Shown in pieces: positions 1 to 7,540 of a DNA stretch of 16,811 nt. Below the pieces are notes generated by a model, which was given only the letters and a program-made list of their open reading frames with translations, was not told where the DNA came from and did no database searches. The translations under genes and the position numbers were made by a program. The stretch is from Candidatus Saccharibacteria bacterium UBA3829 (GTDB taxonomy: Bacteria > Patescibacteriota > Saccharimonadia > Saccharimonadales > Saccharimonadaceae), in assembly GCA_002393165.1 (NCBI GenBank), contig DGIF01000040.1:1-16811 (forward strand), written 5' to 3'. Positions within the stretch are counted from its first letter, which is position 1. Each line of letters begins with the position of its first letter.

Positions 1-404
1 TTAATCAGTTGATTCGCAAGCCTCGTAAGAAACTTGCGAAGAAATCAAAATCTCCGGCTCTCGGCTCCATCGTGAATACCTTGAAGACCCGACGCTACGA
101 GATTGCTGCGCCTTTGAAGCGTGGTGTATGTATCAAAGTAACCACTAAAACCCCGAAGAAACCGAACTCCGCTATGCGAAAGGTTGCACGTGTGCGCCTT
201 ACCAACGGCCAAGAAGTTTGGGCTTACATTGGCGGTGAAGGCCACAACCTGCAGGAGCACGCAGTAGTGTTAGTGCGTGGCGGTCGCGTGCCGGATCTTC
301 CGGGTGTGCGCTATCATATCGTACGCGGCACGCTCGATCTTCAGGGCGTACAAGGTCGCAAGCAGGGCCGTTCGAAATACGGCGCCAAGAAGGAGGGTAA
401 GTAA
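1..404 (+). CDS. rpsL: 30S ribosomal protein S12, 5' end missing
   Basis: This is ribosomal protein S12 of the 30S decoding centre. The reading frame is already open at the left edge: codons before the TTG at position 9 read Asn-Gln-Leu-Ile-Arg-Lys, which matches the usual S12 start Met-Pro-Thr-Ile-Asn-Gln-Leu-Ile. The true ATG therefore lies just outside the window, and the TTG at 9 is an internal Leu codon, not a start. About 131 residues are visible and roughly six are missing, giving the usual bacterial length. Conserved blocks are visible: [11 protein letters not shown] in the first third and the [13 protein letters not shown] loop, where streptomycin-resistance changes occur in other bacteria. 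The TAA stop directly abuts the rpsG ATG, and the rpsG ribosome binding site AAGGAGG (390-396) lies inside this gene, so the two are translationally coupled. Identification is certain; only the 5' end is inferred. Confidence 0.97.
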   Translation, partial: NQLIRKPRKKLAKKSKSPALGSIVNTLKTRRYEIAAPLKRGVCIKVTTKTPKKPNSAMRKVARVRLTNGQEVWAYIGGEGHNLQEHAVVLVRGGRVPDLPGVRYHIVRGTLDLQGVQGRKQGRSKYGAKKEGK

Positions 405-881
405 ATGCCACGAAAAACTACTAAGTCTCTGGAGCGCAAAGTCAATCCAGATCGCAAATATCAGTCGATTTATGTGCAGCGGCTTATTAATAAGTCGATG
501 CTTGACGGCAAGAAACAGGTTGCTGAACGCGCAGTTTACACCGCGATTGAAGGCGCTGCTAAAAAGCTAAAATCTGAGAACCCAGTTGAGGTGCTTGAGA
601 AAGCTATCGCTAATGTTTCGCCAGATTTTGAAGTAAAATCTCGCCGAGTTGGTGGTGCTAACTACCAAATTCCGTTCCCAATCGCTGGACACCGCCAAAT
701 GCATTTTGCTTTCACTTGGATGGTGCAGGCTGCTCGGGCACGCAAAGGCATGCCTTACGCGAAGCGACTCGAAGCTGAGATCGTCGACGCCTACAACGAG
801 ACTGGCGCCGCTTTCAAGAAGAAGGAAGATTGTCACCGCATGGCAGAAGCAAACCGCGCATTCGCGCATTTTGCACGCTAA
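405..881 (+). CDS. rpsG: 30S ribosomal protein S7
   Basis: Ribosomal protein S7, the primary binder that nucleates assembly of the 30S head by contacting the 3' domain of 16S rRNA. It has 158 residues, the normal length. Family features are plain: the basic N-terminus, the KSMLDGKKQVAERAVYTAIE block, VEVKSRRVGGANYQIP-like residues in the centre (EVKSRRVGGANYQIPFPI) and the C-terminal tail HRMAEANRAFAHFAR. The start ATG follows the rpsL stop with no spacer and has a strong AAGGAGG eight bases upstream. In many bacteria rpsL-rpsG continues into fusA and tuf, but here an intrinsic terminator follows within 20 bp and the next gene is metabolic, so the operon ends at rpsG. Confidence 0.97.
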   Translation: MPRKTTKSLERKVNPDRKYQSIYVQRLINKSMLDGKKQVAERAVYTAIEGAAKKLKSENPVEVLEKAIANVSPDFEVKSRRVGGANYQIPFPIAGHRQMHFAFTWMVQAARARKGMPYAKRLEAEIVDAYNETGAAFKKKEDCHRMAEANRAFAHFAR

Positions 882-900
882 AATTGCAGCTCTCACAAAA

Positions 901-931
901 AGAAGGCAGGATAATCCTCGCCTTCTTTTTT
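901..931 (+). terminator. Intrinsic terminator after rpsG
   Basis: AGAAGGC (901-907) pairs with GCCTTCT (920-926). An inner AGG/CCT extends the stem past a one-base bulge around an ATAAT loop, and a run of T follows to 931. It ends the rpsL-rpsG transcript and separates it from the gap operon promoter immediately downstream. Confidence 0.85.
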
Positions 932-960
932 AAGAAAAACTTCTTTTTTGTCTAGACATG

Positions 961-969
961 TGCTATACT
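961..969 (+). promoter_or_regulatory. Extended -10 promoter of the gap operon
   Basis: TGTGC-TATACT: the -10 hexamer TATACT is at 964-969 and is preceded by an extended -10 TG. The hexamer 17 bp upstream (941-946, TTCTTT) is a poor -35, so the extended -10 probably carries the promoter. The predicted transcript start near 976 leaves a leader of about 18 nt containing the ribosome binding site AGGAGG (985-990). The same TGTGCTATA core occurs in front of uvrC. Confidence 0.65.
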
Positions 970-993
970 TAGCATAAGTATGTTAGGAGGTTC

Positions 994-1995
994 ATGGTCA
1001 AAGTAGCTATCAATGGTTTCGGACGAATTGGGCGAAACGCATTTAAAATTTTGCAGGAGCGAAAGGACACTAAAGTAGTTGCCATCAACGATATTACCGA
1101 TGCTAAGACTTTGGCGTATTTGTTGAAACATGATTCCGCCTATGGCGCATACGATAAAGACGTAAAAGCAACCGACAAAGCTATAGTGGTAGACGATAAG
1201 GAGATACCAGTCTACGCCGAAAAAGAGCCAGCGAACTTACCGTGGAAAGATCTCGGCGTCGATGTAGTGATCGAATGTACTGGCCTTTTCACTAAACCGG
1301 AGCTCGCTCGTGCTCACATCGATGCTGGCGCGAAAAGAGTGATCATCTCGGCACCGGCGAAAGGCGATGGCGCAAAGACTGTAGTGCTCGGCGTTAATGA
1401 GGAAGTCATCGAGGACTCCGACGAGATTTTATCAAACGCATCGTGCACGACAAATTGCATTGCGCCGATCATGAAAGTCCTAGAAGATAACCTCGGCATT
1501 GATAAGGCCATGATGACGACCGTACATTCATACACCGGATCGCAAAGGCTGCTCGACGCTCCGGCAAAGGATCTGCGCGAGGCGCGTAGCGCGGCCGAGA
1601 ATATTGTGCCGACGACCACTGGCGCATCAAAGGCTGCCGCGCTTACTATCCCGTCGCTAAAAGACCGCTTCAATGGACTTTCGGTGCGCGTACCAACACC
1701 GGTCGTATCGTTGGCCGACATCACCGCCATCGTAAAACGTGACACTACCAAAGAAGAGTTAAACGAGCTCTTCACTAAGATCGCCAAAGATCCATACTAC
1801 GAAGGAATCATCGGGGTGACCAATGAAGAGCTGGTATCGTCCGATTTTATCGGTGACCCGCGCTCCTCAATCGTGGATTTACCGCTGACCGATGTGGTGG
1901 GCGGAAATATGATTAAAGTCGTGGCGTGGTACGATAACGAATGGGGGTATTCTAACCGACTAGTTGAATTAGCCTTAAACTACGGGAAGGCCTGA
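994..1995 (+). CDS. gap: Glyceraldehyde-3-phosphate dehydrogenase, type I
   Basis: Glycolytic GAPDH oxidises glyceraldehyde 3-phosphate to 1,3-bisphosphoglycerate with NAD and inorganic phosphate. It has 333 residues, the standard length. Visible features: the Rossmann start VAINGFGRIGR (residues 4-14), Asp33 at the end of the second strand (typical of NAD preference), the active-site block SNASCTTNC with catalytic Cys151, the partner His178 in TVHSYTGSQ, the NIVPTTTGA block and the C-terminal VAWYDNEWGYS. The ATG follows AGGAGG with a three-base spacer. It is the first gene of a five-gene run (gap, rpiB, rpe, PfkB kinase, LOG) with spacers of 14 bp or less or overlaps, so they are probably cotranscribed from the promoter at 961-969. 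Nothing in the sequence suggests loss of activity. Confidence 0.97.
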   Translation: MVKVAINGFGRIGRNAFKILQERKDTKVVAINDITDAKTLAYLLKHDSAYGAYDKDVKATDKAIVVDDKEIPVYAEKEPANLPWKDLGVDVVIECTGLFTKPELARAHIDAGAKRVIISAPAKGDGAKTVVLGVNEEVIEDSDEILSNASCTTNCIAPIMKVLEDNLGIDKAMMTTVHSYTGSQRLLDAPAKDLREARSAAENIVPTTTGASKAAALTIPSLKDRFNGLSVRVPTPVVSLADITAIVKRDTTKEELNELFTKIAKDPYYEGIIGVTNEELVSSDFIGDPRSSIVDLPLTDVVGGNMIKVVAWYDNEWGYSNRLVELALNYGKA

Positions 1996-1996
1996 C

Positions 1997-2446
1997 ATGA
2001 AAATCTTTGTGGGCGCAGATTACCGAGGACTTGAATTAAAGAGTAGAATGCTCCAATTTTTGGCTGAAAATGGCCACGACGCAGTTGATGAAGGCGCCTA
2101 TGAATTTGCCGAAGGCGATGACTATAATGACCCCGCTATCAAGGTGGCGACTGACGTCCGAGAAAATCCTGGGGCGTATGGCGTTTTGATTTGCGACTCG
2201 GCGCACGGAATGACAATCCAGGCCAACCGATTTAAGGGCGTCCGAGCGGCACATTGCGGGTCGGCCGAATCGGCTAGGCTCGCTAGAGAACACGATGACG
2301 TGAACGTGCTATGCCTCTCGGCGCATTTCACGGATTTTGAAAGGGCAAAAGAAATTTTGCAAGCGTTTTTACAAACTAATTTTGAGCCGCTAGAAAGACG
2401 GGTGCGGCGCATAAATCGCCTAGACGAAAGGAGCGACTATGATTAG
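1997..2446 (+). CDS. rpiB: RpiB/LacAB-family sugar-phosphate isomerase, divergent active site
   Basis: A member of the RpiB/LacA/LacB family; RpiB interconverts ribose 5-phosphate and ribulose 5-phosphate. It has 149 residues, the usual size, and starts one base after the gap stop. Family features: the opening MKIFVGADYRG (canonical form has DHAG), the DYNDPA motif, the LIC-GM core with Cys66 in the position of the E. coli catalytic cysteine, the SARLAREHDDVNVLCL block and a basic C-terminus. Two departures stand out: the usual His after Asp8 is Tyr9, and the anion-binding loop after Cys66, normally GTGIG, is DSAHG (residues 67-71). Placement between gap and an Rpe-like gene supports a pentose-phosphate role. 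Substrate preference could still differ, for example towards other aldose phosphates. Confidence 0.8.
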   Translation: MKIFVGADYRGLELKSRMLQFLAENGHDAVDEGAYEFAEGDDYNDPAIKVATDVRENPGAYGVLICDSAHGMTIQANRFKGVRAAHCGSAESARLAREHDDVNVLCLSAHFTDFERAKEILQAFLQTNFEPLERRVRRINRLDERSDYD

Positions 2447-3098
2447 GGAAGTAACCATCGTGCCGGCAATCTTGACCGACAATAAGGTCGATTACCGCAC
2501 GCAAATAGAAAGGATCAATGTCTTCACGCGCAGGGTACAGATTGACGTGACAGACGGGGTGTTCACACCAGCGCAGACGCTGGATATCACTAATGTGTGG
2601 TGGCCACGAAACTGGGCCGCGGACCTACATTTGATTGTGGCGAAACCTTCTGAGTATCTAGAGACTGTCTTGAAGCTAAGTCCGTCGTTATGTATTTTGC
2701 ATGCGGAAGTTCAAGAAGACCTTTTGCCGATTTTCTCGACTTTAAAAGAGCACGGCATCAAAGCCGGGGTAGCGTTACTTCCGGCTACTTACCCAGGAAG
2801 CGTTAAAGGCTACATTGAAGCGGCAGACCACGTGTTAATTTACGCTAGCGGTTCGCTCGGCGTGCAGGGCTCAAAGGCAGACATGATGCAAACCGAAAAG
2901 GTCCAGTTGATCCGCGCGATAAAGTCAGAAGTCGAGGTTGGCTGGGATGGCGGAGCAAACATGTCGAACATCCGGGCTCTCGCCCATGCTGATATTGACG
3001 TGATCAATGTTGGTTCGGCAATTGCGCAAGCGGAAAACCCAGCGGCGGTGTTTGATGAGTTAGTGGCCGAAATCGATAAAGGCGGGGTGGTTTTGTAA
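2439..3098 (+). CDS. rpe: Ribulose-phosphate 3-epimerase-like TIM-barrel protein
   Basis: Probable ribulose-5-phosphate 3-epimerase (219 residues), interconverting ribulose 5-phosphate and xylulose 5-phosphate. Rpe landmarks appear in order: PAIL (9-12), QIDVTDG (34-40) where the canonical form is HVDVMDG, DLHLIV (62-67), LHAEV (87-91), GVALLPAT (110-117), WDGGAN (169-174) and NVGSAI (190-195). Of the four metal ligands in known Rpe, three are kept (Asp36, His64, Asp170) and the first His is Gln34. Both catalytic aspartates are kept. The MSVNPGFGGQ loop is replaced by IYASGSLGVQGSK. The start overlaps the rpiB-like gene by 8 bp and has AAAGGAG (2427-2433) correctly spaced, so translation is probably coupled. 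Family membership is clear; activity on the classical substrate is probable, not certain. Confidence 0.75.
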   Translation: MIREVTIVPAILTDNKVDYRTQIERINVFTRRVQIDVTDGVFTPAQTLDITNVWWPRNWAADLHLIVAKPSEYLETVLKLSPSLCILHAEVQEDLLPIFSTLKEHGIKAGVALLPATYPGSVKGYIEAADHVLIYASGSLGVQGSKADMMQTEKVQLIRAIKSEVEVGWDGGANMSNIRALAHADIDVINVGSAIAQAENPAAVFDELVAEIDKGGVVL

Positions 3099-4066
3099 TG
3101 GCCAGAATTGTGTCGCTGGGATCAGCGCTACAGGACATCTATTTGGTTGATCATGACGACCTGAAACCAACCGCAATTGGCGGCGAGGCAATTTTCGGGA
3201 AAATCTTAGTCGGCGCAAAGGTTGACATTGACCAAATTCGTTACAGCGTTGGCGGGGGAGGGATCAATTCGGCCACAACGTTTGCGAGATGTGGGCACGA
3301 GGCAATTTTAATGGCGAATATCGCCCACGATTCAGCTGGTGATGCTATTCTTAGAACTCTCGACAATGAAGAAATCGACAGTAGCTATGTGGAATTCGTA
3401 AGTGGCAAAGCGACTGGCACGTCGGTGATACTGCTTGACTCTGGTAGCGGCGAAAGAACGGTGCTAACTTGCCGCGGCGCGAGTGAAAAGTTTAGCAACT
3501 TTATGGCCAGCGACTTAGAGCGATTGCAGCCGGACTGGCTGTATATCACCACCTTGCGCGGTGACCTAGCGACCTTGATGGCGTTTCTAAAAAAGGCCGC
3601 AGCGATGGGAGTGAAAGTGATGCTTAACCCAGGCATACGCGAGTTGGCTTACCCAGAAGAGCTACTCAGATTGATGAAGTATGTTGAGGTATTACTAGTC
3701 AATCGATCCGAAGCATCAAAATTAGTACCTGGTGTGGCGCTTGAGGAATTGCAATATCATTTGAATGGGTACGTGCCGACGGTTATTATTACGGACGGGG
3801 CGATGGGCGGTATTGCCGGGAATCGTGACACGCGCGAGACTTACCGGTTTGGCATTTACGAGGATGTGAAGATTCGCGATGCGACTGGTGCTGGCGATGC
3901 GTTTGGATCGGGATTCCTCGCGATGTACGCTGGCGGAAAGAGTTTTCGGCAGTCCCTAGTGTTTGCTTCGGCAAATTCTACGGCGGTAGTAGCAAAAATT
4001 GGTGCTAGCGCTGGCATTTTAAATGGCCACGAGGATTTACATCCAATGCCGATACAAAAAATTTAA
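3098..4066 (+). CDS. PfkB-family sugar or nucleoside kinase
   Basis: An ATP-dependent kinase of the PfkB/ribokinase family (322 residues). It has the glycine-rich substrate-side motif GGGGINSA (52-59), an NRSE motif (202-205) matching the family NXXE, and the signature DATGAGDAFGSGF (261-273), which gives the anion hole and catalytic Asp267. The start overlaps the previous stop as TAATG, which indicates coupling. The substrate cannot be read from the sequence: ribose, fructose, fructose 6-phosphate and nucleosides are all used within the family. Its place beside RpiB-like, Rpe-like and LOG proteins makes ribose or a nucleoside an attractive guess. Use as a stand-in phosphofructokinase is the main alternative. 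No active-site residue appears to be lost. Confidence 0.85.
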   Translation: MARIVSLGSALQDIYLVDHDDLKPTAIGGEAIFGKILVGAKVDIDQIRYSVGGGGINSATTFARCGHEAILMANIAHDSAGDAILRTLDNEEIDSSYVEFVSGKATGTSVILLDSGSGERTVLTCRGASEKFSNFMASDLERLQPDWLYITTLRGDLATLMAFLKKAAAMGVKVMLNPGIRELAYPEELLRLMKYVEVLLVNRSEASKLVPGVALEELQYHLNGYVPTVIITDGAMGGIAGNRDTRETYRFGIYEDVKIRDATGAGDAFGSGFLAMYAGGKSFRQSLVFASANSTAVVAKIGASAGILNGHEDLHPMPIQKI

Positions 4067-4079
4067 ATGAAGGAGATTT

Positions 4080-4784
4080 ATGTTAAAAGCTGAGGAAGAT
4101 TTACTGAAGAAACTGTCCATTGCCGACATTGAGCGTGCAAACGCCTACGCGAAAGACTTGGGGCGCGGCCTGCAGATTGTGCGTTCATTCCCGCAGGGTG
4201 TAACGATCTTTGGATCGGCGAGACTACCGCAAGATAATAAATACTGCAAAATGGCTTATAAGCTAGGTGGGCTGCTAGCTAAAAACGGCCACGCGGTAGT
4301 GACGGGCGGCGGGCCTGGTATTATGGAAGCCGCTTCTCACGGTTCGTACGAAATTGGCGGCCGCACAATTGGTCTGAACATCACGCTAAAGCACGAACAA
4401 TTTCCGAATCCGTATCTCACTGATTGCTTGACGTTTGAATACTTTTTCGCCCGCAAAGTCAGCTTAGCGATGGCGGCAAAGGTTTTTGTATTTTTCCCGG
4501 GCGGGTTTGGGACGATGGATGAGCTGTGGGAGATTTTGTGTTTAATGCAAGAAGATAAAATGCCAAAGATGCCGGTTTTCTTGATTGGTAAATCTTATTG
4601 GAAAAACTTTGATAAGATTATCCGAGAAATGATTAAACTAAAAATGATCAATACTCGCGATGTTAACATTTTTAAAATTACAGACGACGTAACCGAAGTT
4701 GTAAAAGCTGCTAATCGAATCGGGCATCCGAAAATTTCGGAAAACTTTTATGATGGTTTCCGTGAAGCCAACGCGATGCGGTAA
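4080..4784 (+). CDS. LOG-family nucleotide phosphoribohydrolase (TIGR00730-like)
   Basis: A LOG-family protein of 234 residues, often mis-named lysine decarboxylase. Characterised members hydrolyse nucleoside 5'-monophosphates (AMP or cytokinin nucleotides) to a free base and ribose 5-phosphate. Both signatures are present: GGGPGIMEAA (76-85) and PGGFGTMDELWE (140-151), the PGGxGTxxE phosphoribose site. Arg125 and Glu148 sit where the family's catalytic pair is found. The ATG has AAGGAG (4070-4075) five bases upstream and lies 13 bp after the kinase stop, so it closes the gap operon. Its product, ribose 5-phosphate, is the substrate of the RpiB-like protein encoded upstream. An N-terminal helical extension of about 35 residues precedes the core, as in the longer bacterial LOG group. 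It ends 28 bp from the convergent eno stop. Confidence 0.85.
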   Translation: MLKAEEDLLKKLSIADIERANAYAKDLGRGLQIVRSFPQGVTIFGSARLPQDNKYCKMAYKLGGLLAKNGHAVVTGGGPGIMEAASHGSYEIGGRTIGLNITLKHEQFPNPYLTDCLTFEYFFARKVSLAMAAKVFVFFPGGFGTMDELWEILCLMQEDKMPKMPVFLIGKSYWKNFDKIIREMIKLKMINTRDVNIFKITDDVTEVVKAANRIGHPKISENFYDGFREANAMR

Positions 4785-4812
4785 AATAAACTGCGCAAAA
4801 TGCTGGGCGAGA

Positions 4813-6120
4813 TTAGAACGGATCACAAAGGCCAAGGCGCGGGTTGGTGTCGGCGATACGAATGAGCTCGTTGTATTTTGCGATTCGTTCGCTGCGCGAA
4901 AGGGAACCGGTCTTGATCTGCCCAGCGCCAAGTCCAACCGCAAGGTGAGCGACAGAAACATCCTCGGTTTCACCGGAGCGATGCGACATCACGGTGCGGT
5001 AACCGGCTTTTTTGGCCATTAATACTGCGGAGATAGTTTCGGATAAAGTGCCGATTTGATTTGGCTTGATTAGGATTGCGTTAGCGATGTCGTCTTCGAT
5101 GCCGCGAGCGAGCAACTCGATGTTAGTGACGAAAAGGTCATCGCCCACCAATTGGATGCGGGGGCCGAGGCGCTCTGTCATGATTTTCCAGTTCGCCCAA
5201 TCGTCTTCAGCGAGACCGTCCTCGATTGAAACCACTGGGTAATTATCGATGATCCAAGTATACCAATTGATTAAATCGTTAGCGGTCTTCCAATCACCAT
5301 TAGTCTTTAGAACGTAACGGCCATGATCGTAGGGTGGGTCGGCCGGGGTGTCGTCATAAAATTCGCTAGCCGCAATATCCATAGCAATCGCAATGTCTTC
5401 GCCAAAACGATAGCCAGCTTTCTCGACCGCTAACTTGATGCACTCGAGCGGCTCGTTGTTGCCGTCGCGTACAAGCGGGGCATAGCCGCCCTCATCGCCA
5501 ACCGTGGTGTGATAGCCACGATCTTTTAGAATTTTACCGAGAGTGTGAAAAACCTCCGCGCCCATCCTAACGGCGTCAGCAATGTTGCCGGCAGAGCGGG
5601 GAATGATCATATACTCCTGAAAATCGGTAGCCCAAGAACCGTGCTCGCCGCCATTTACTACATTCATCATCGGCATCGGGATCGACATTTCATCCACTGT
5701 CCCGGAAAGCTCTGCGACATAACGATAAAATGGCAGCCGGAGAGCGCGGGCATTAGCTTTGGCGTTGGCAAGCGAAACGGCCAGAATCGCATTGGCGCCA
5801 AGTGAAGATTTGTTCTTTGTGCCGTCTAAGTCAATCATGATTTGGTCAACGACGGCCGGATCGGAGGTGTTGCCCACGAGCACGTCGCGAATTTTGGAAT
5901 TGACGTTCCAAACCGCCTTCAGCACACCTTTGCCGCCATATCTCGTGGGGTCGCCATCGCGAAGCTCCAGAGCTTCACCAACTCCAGTCGAGGCGCCGGA
6001 TGGCACAATGGCACGGCCAGTTGCGCCGTTTTTCAGCGACACTTCTGCCTCAACGGTCGGGTTGCCGCGCGAATCTAGAACTTGCCGTGCTTTAATATTC
6101 GAAATTTCAAACTCATCCAT
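4813..6120 (-). CDS. eno: Enolase (phosphopyruvate hydratase)
   Basis: Enolase converts 2-phosphoglycerate to phosphoenolpyruvate. From the start chosen here it has 435 residues, the family norm. All key residues can be placed: His160, Glu169 and Glu210 around the active site, metal ligands Asp248, Glu300 and Asp327, catalytic Lys352 in ILIKPNQIGTLSET, His380 in SHRSGETED, and Lys403. The loop after VNGGEH reads GSWATDFQEY where the common form is ADNNVDIQEF, so the substrate loop is somewhat unusual. The frame is open to 6168, but the extra residues (MIILMLILAKYDNIVN) are unlike enolase and cover the promoter region. The Met at 6120, which precedes DEFEISNIKARQVLDSRGNPT, fits the family. No Shine-Dalgarno sequence precedes it, so it may be read from a very short leader. 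Confidence 0.97.
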   Translation of the reverse strand: MDEFEISNIKARQVLDSRGNPTVEAEVSLKNGATGRAIVPSGASTGVGEALELRDGDPTRYGGKGVLKAVWNVNSKIRDVLVGNTSDPAVVDQIMIDLDGTKNKSSLGANAILAVSLANAKANARALRLPFYRYVAELSGTVDEMSIPMPMMNVVNGGEHGSWATDFQEYMIIPRSAGNIADAVRMGAEVFHTLGKILKDRGYHTTVGDEGGYAPLVRDGNNEPLECIKLAVEKAGYRFGEDIAIAMDIAASEFYDDTPADPPYDHGRYVLKTNGDWKTANDLINWYTWIIDNYPVVSIEDGLAEDDWANWKIMTERLGPRIQLVGDDLFVTNIELLARGIEDDIANAILIKPNQIGTLSETISAVLMAKKAGYRTVMSHRSGETEDVSVAHLAVGLGAGQIKTGSLSRSERIAKYNELIRIADTNPRLGLCDPF

Positions 6121-6121
6121 A

Positions 6122-6150
6122 TTTACAATGTTATCATATTTTGCTAGAAT
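6122..6150 (+). promoter_or_regulatory. Promoter of the Pro/Ala-rich membrane protein
   Basis: TTTACA (6122-6127), a 17-bp spacer, then TGC-TAGAAT with the -10 at 6145-6150 and an extended TG. The predicted start near 6157 gives a leader of about 29 nt containing AAGGAG (6172-6177) ahead of the ATG at 6186. It overlaps the presumed eno promoter on the other strand, so the two may compete for polymerase. Confidence 0.7.
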
Positions 6151-6161
6151 TAGCATAAGAA
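6133..6161 (-). promoter_or_regulatory. Possible eno promoter
   Basis: On the minus strand, TATGAT (6138-6133) is a plausible -10. Seventeen bases upstream is TTCTTA (6161-6156), a weak -35. The predicted transcript start near 6126 is only about six bases before the ATG, and no ribosome binding site is present. The site lies entirely inside the oppositely directed promoter at 6122-6150. This is the weakest promoter call in the window. Confidence 0.35.
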
Positions 6162-6185
6162 TTATCAAAATAAGGAGTTTTTATA

Positions 6186-7523
6186 ATGAATGAAAATCCA
6201 GGGGAGACGCCGAACCCGTTAAACCCAGGCCCAGCGCCAGTACCAGCGGAGCCGGCACCACAGCCAGCACCGGTTGGCCCGGCACCGACACCAGAACCAG
6301 CGCCAGCAGCTCCGGCGCCACAACCGTTGCCGGCCGAGCCAGCACCGCAGCCAGCGGCAGTTGAGCCAGTCGGGCCAGCGCCGGTCGAGCCGGCGGTACA
6401 GCCAGCGGCAGTTGACGCGGTGGCCGAGCCCAAGAAATCCCACAAAAAAGCTGTGATTATTTCCGTGATTATAGCGCTTCTCGTGGCGATCGGCGGCGGA
6501 GTAGCAGCAATTGCGATTTTGAAGCCGTTTAATAAGGACGCCGTACCAGCAGCAATCTCGAAGTTGATGAACGGCGCACCGAATTACGTGACTATGTCTG
6601 GTACCATTAAGAGCGTGCCAAACGTCGAGGATAGCGCATTCTCCAAGTTAGATGTAAGCTTTTCGGCTGGAGTAGACAGCAAAAAACAGCGCAACTACGC
6701 CAAGGCGGCGATTTCCGCCGAGTTAGCAGACGGGCAGGATTTCACTTTCTCCTTGGACGAGGTCCACACTGAGAGCAAAAATCTGTATCTAAAACTAAGT
6801 GGCATTGCCGCAGCACTAGAGCAGTTGGGGGCCATCGACGCTGAGGTCAACGACACGAACTGCCTCGATAATGACCTGGAGACTAACTGTGAATCTTCAG
6901 AGGTGATACCGCCATCAATTATGACCGCCCTCGGTCTGCTTGATGTAATCGACGGCGAGTGGATTGAGATCCCGGACAGCACCTTCAGCGGTATAGCGGA
7001 TCTCCAGACGCTCGACACCGAAACCGCGTGTTTGATTGAGGCTGCCGGAAAGCTCGATGAATATGGTAAAGATTTTGCTAATATCTACAATGCGAACCAG
7101 TTCATCACGTATTCCACGGACAATCTCGCGATTGCCAAGAAAAAGGATACACTCTACCGATTGAATTTCGATGCCGAGAAAATGACTGGCTTCATCAACG
7201 CCATCGGCAACTCCGGTTTCATGAACGAAATGCTAGCCTGCACGGGCGAAGCCGCGACTAACGTTCCGGCTAAGGTTGAGGATGTGGCTGAGATTTTGGC
7301 TGAAGCCCCGGCGGTGTATGTCGAAATCGATGAAGATGATAACTTTACTCGAGTTTACATGACGACCGTCGATGAAAACGTCTCTACGACGGTAGATATT
7401 TCGTTTAGCTACCCGAGCAGTATTACGATCGAAGAGCCAGAGTACTACATCGAGTTTAATGATTTGCTCTCGCAAATCCTGGGCCAGTTCTACGGTATCG
7501 AAGAACCAATCCAGGAGCTATAA
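6186..7523 (+). CDS. Membrane-anchored protein with Pro/Ala-rich cytoplasmic tail, function unknown
   Basis: I do not recognise a characterised family. The 445-residue protein begins with a disordered Pro/Ala/Glu-rich stretch (about 5-82, built of PAP and PAEPAPQP units), then a basic cluster KKSHKK (83-88) and one hydrophobic helix (about 89-112). The rest is a soluble domain of about 330 residues. The basic residues before the helix predict a cytoplasmic tail and an outer C-terminal domain, with no signal-peptide cleavage site or lipobox. The outer domain is acidic and has four cysteines (226, 235, 282, 352) that could form two disulfides. Alternating strand-like segments near VTMSGTI and LYLKLSGI loosely recall LolA/LppX-like folds, but this is only an impression. 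It is monocistronic: its own promoter precedes it and a terminator-like hairpin follows. Confidence 0.85.
   Translation: MNENPGETPNPLNPGPAPVPAEPAPQPAPVGPAPTPEPAPAAPAPQPLPAEPAPQPAAVEPVGPAPVEPAVQPAAVDAVAEPKKSHKKAVIISVIIALLVAIGGGVAAIAILKPFNKDAVPAAISKLMNGAPNYVTMSGTIKSVPNVEDSAFSKLDVSFSAGVDSKKQRNYAKAAISAELADGQDFTFSLDEVHTESKNLYLKLSGIAAALEQLGAIDAEVNDTNCLDNDLETNCESSEVIPPSIMTALGLLDVIDGEWIEIPDSTFSGIADLQTLDTETACLIEAAGKLDEYGKDFANIYNANQFITYSTDNLAIAKKKDTLYRLNFDAEKMTGFINAIGNSGFMNEMLACTGEAATNVPAKVEDVAEILAEAPAVYVEIDEDDNFTRVYMTTVDENVSTTVDISFSYPSSITIEEPEYYIEFNDLLSQILGQFYGIEEPIQEL
6198..6431 (+). repeat. Degenerate Pro/Ala codon repeats
   Basis: This stretch encodes residues 5-82 of the membrane protein as imperfect repeats such as CCAGCACCG and GAGCCAGCACCGCAGCCAGC. 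The units vary in length and codon use, so the peptide is kept rather than an exact DNA tract. Repeats of this kind can change length by slippage. The long minus-strand frame here is only a mirror of this composition. Confidence 0.7.
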
Positions 7524-7540
7524 GCCTTTGAGCGTCCAGT

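Noticed and set aside
9..404. TTG at position 9 as the rpsL start codon
   Set aside because: Codons upstream of it continue the conserved S12 N-terminus (Asn-Gln-Leu-Ile), so TTG is an internal Leu and the real start is outside the window.
6121..6168. N-terminal extension of enolase starting at 6168
   Set aside because: The extra 16 residues are hydrophobic, unlike enolase, and overlap the promoter region; the Met at 6120 matches the family start.
6134..6445. Minus-strand frame rich in Gly/Ala/Cys opposite the Pro/Ala repeats
   Set aside because: It is the complement of repetitive Pro/Ala codons, with no start signal and no family resemblance.
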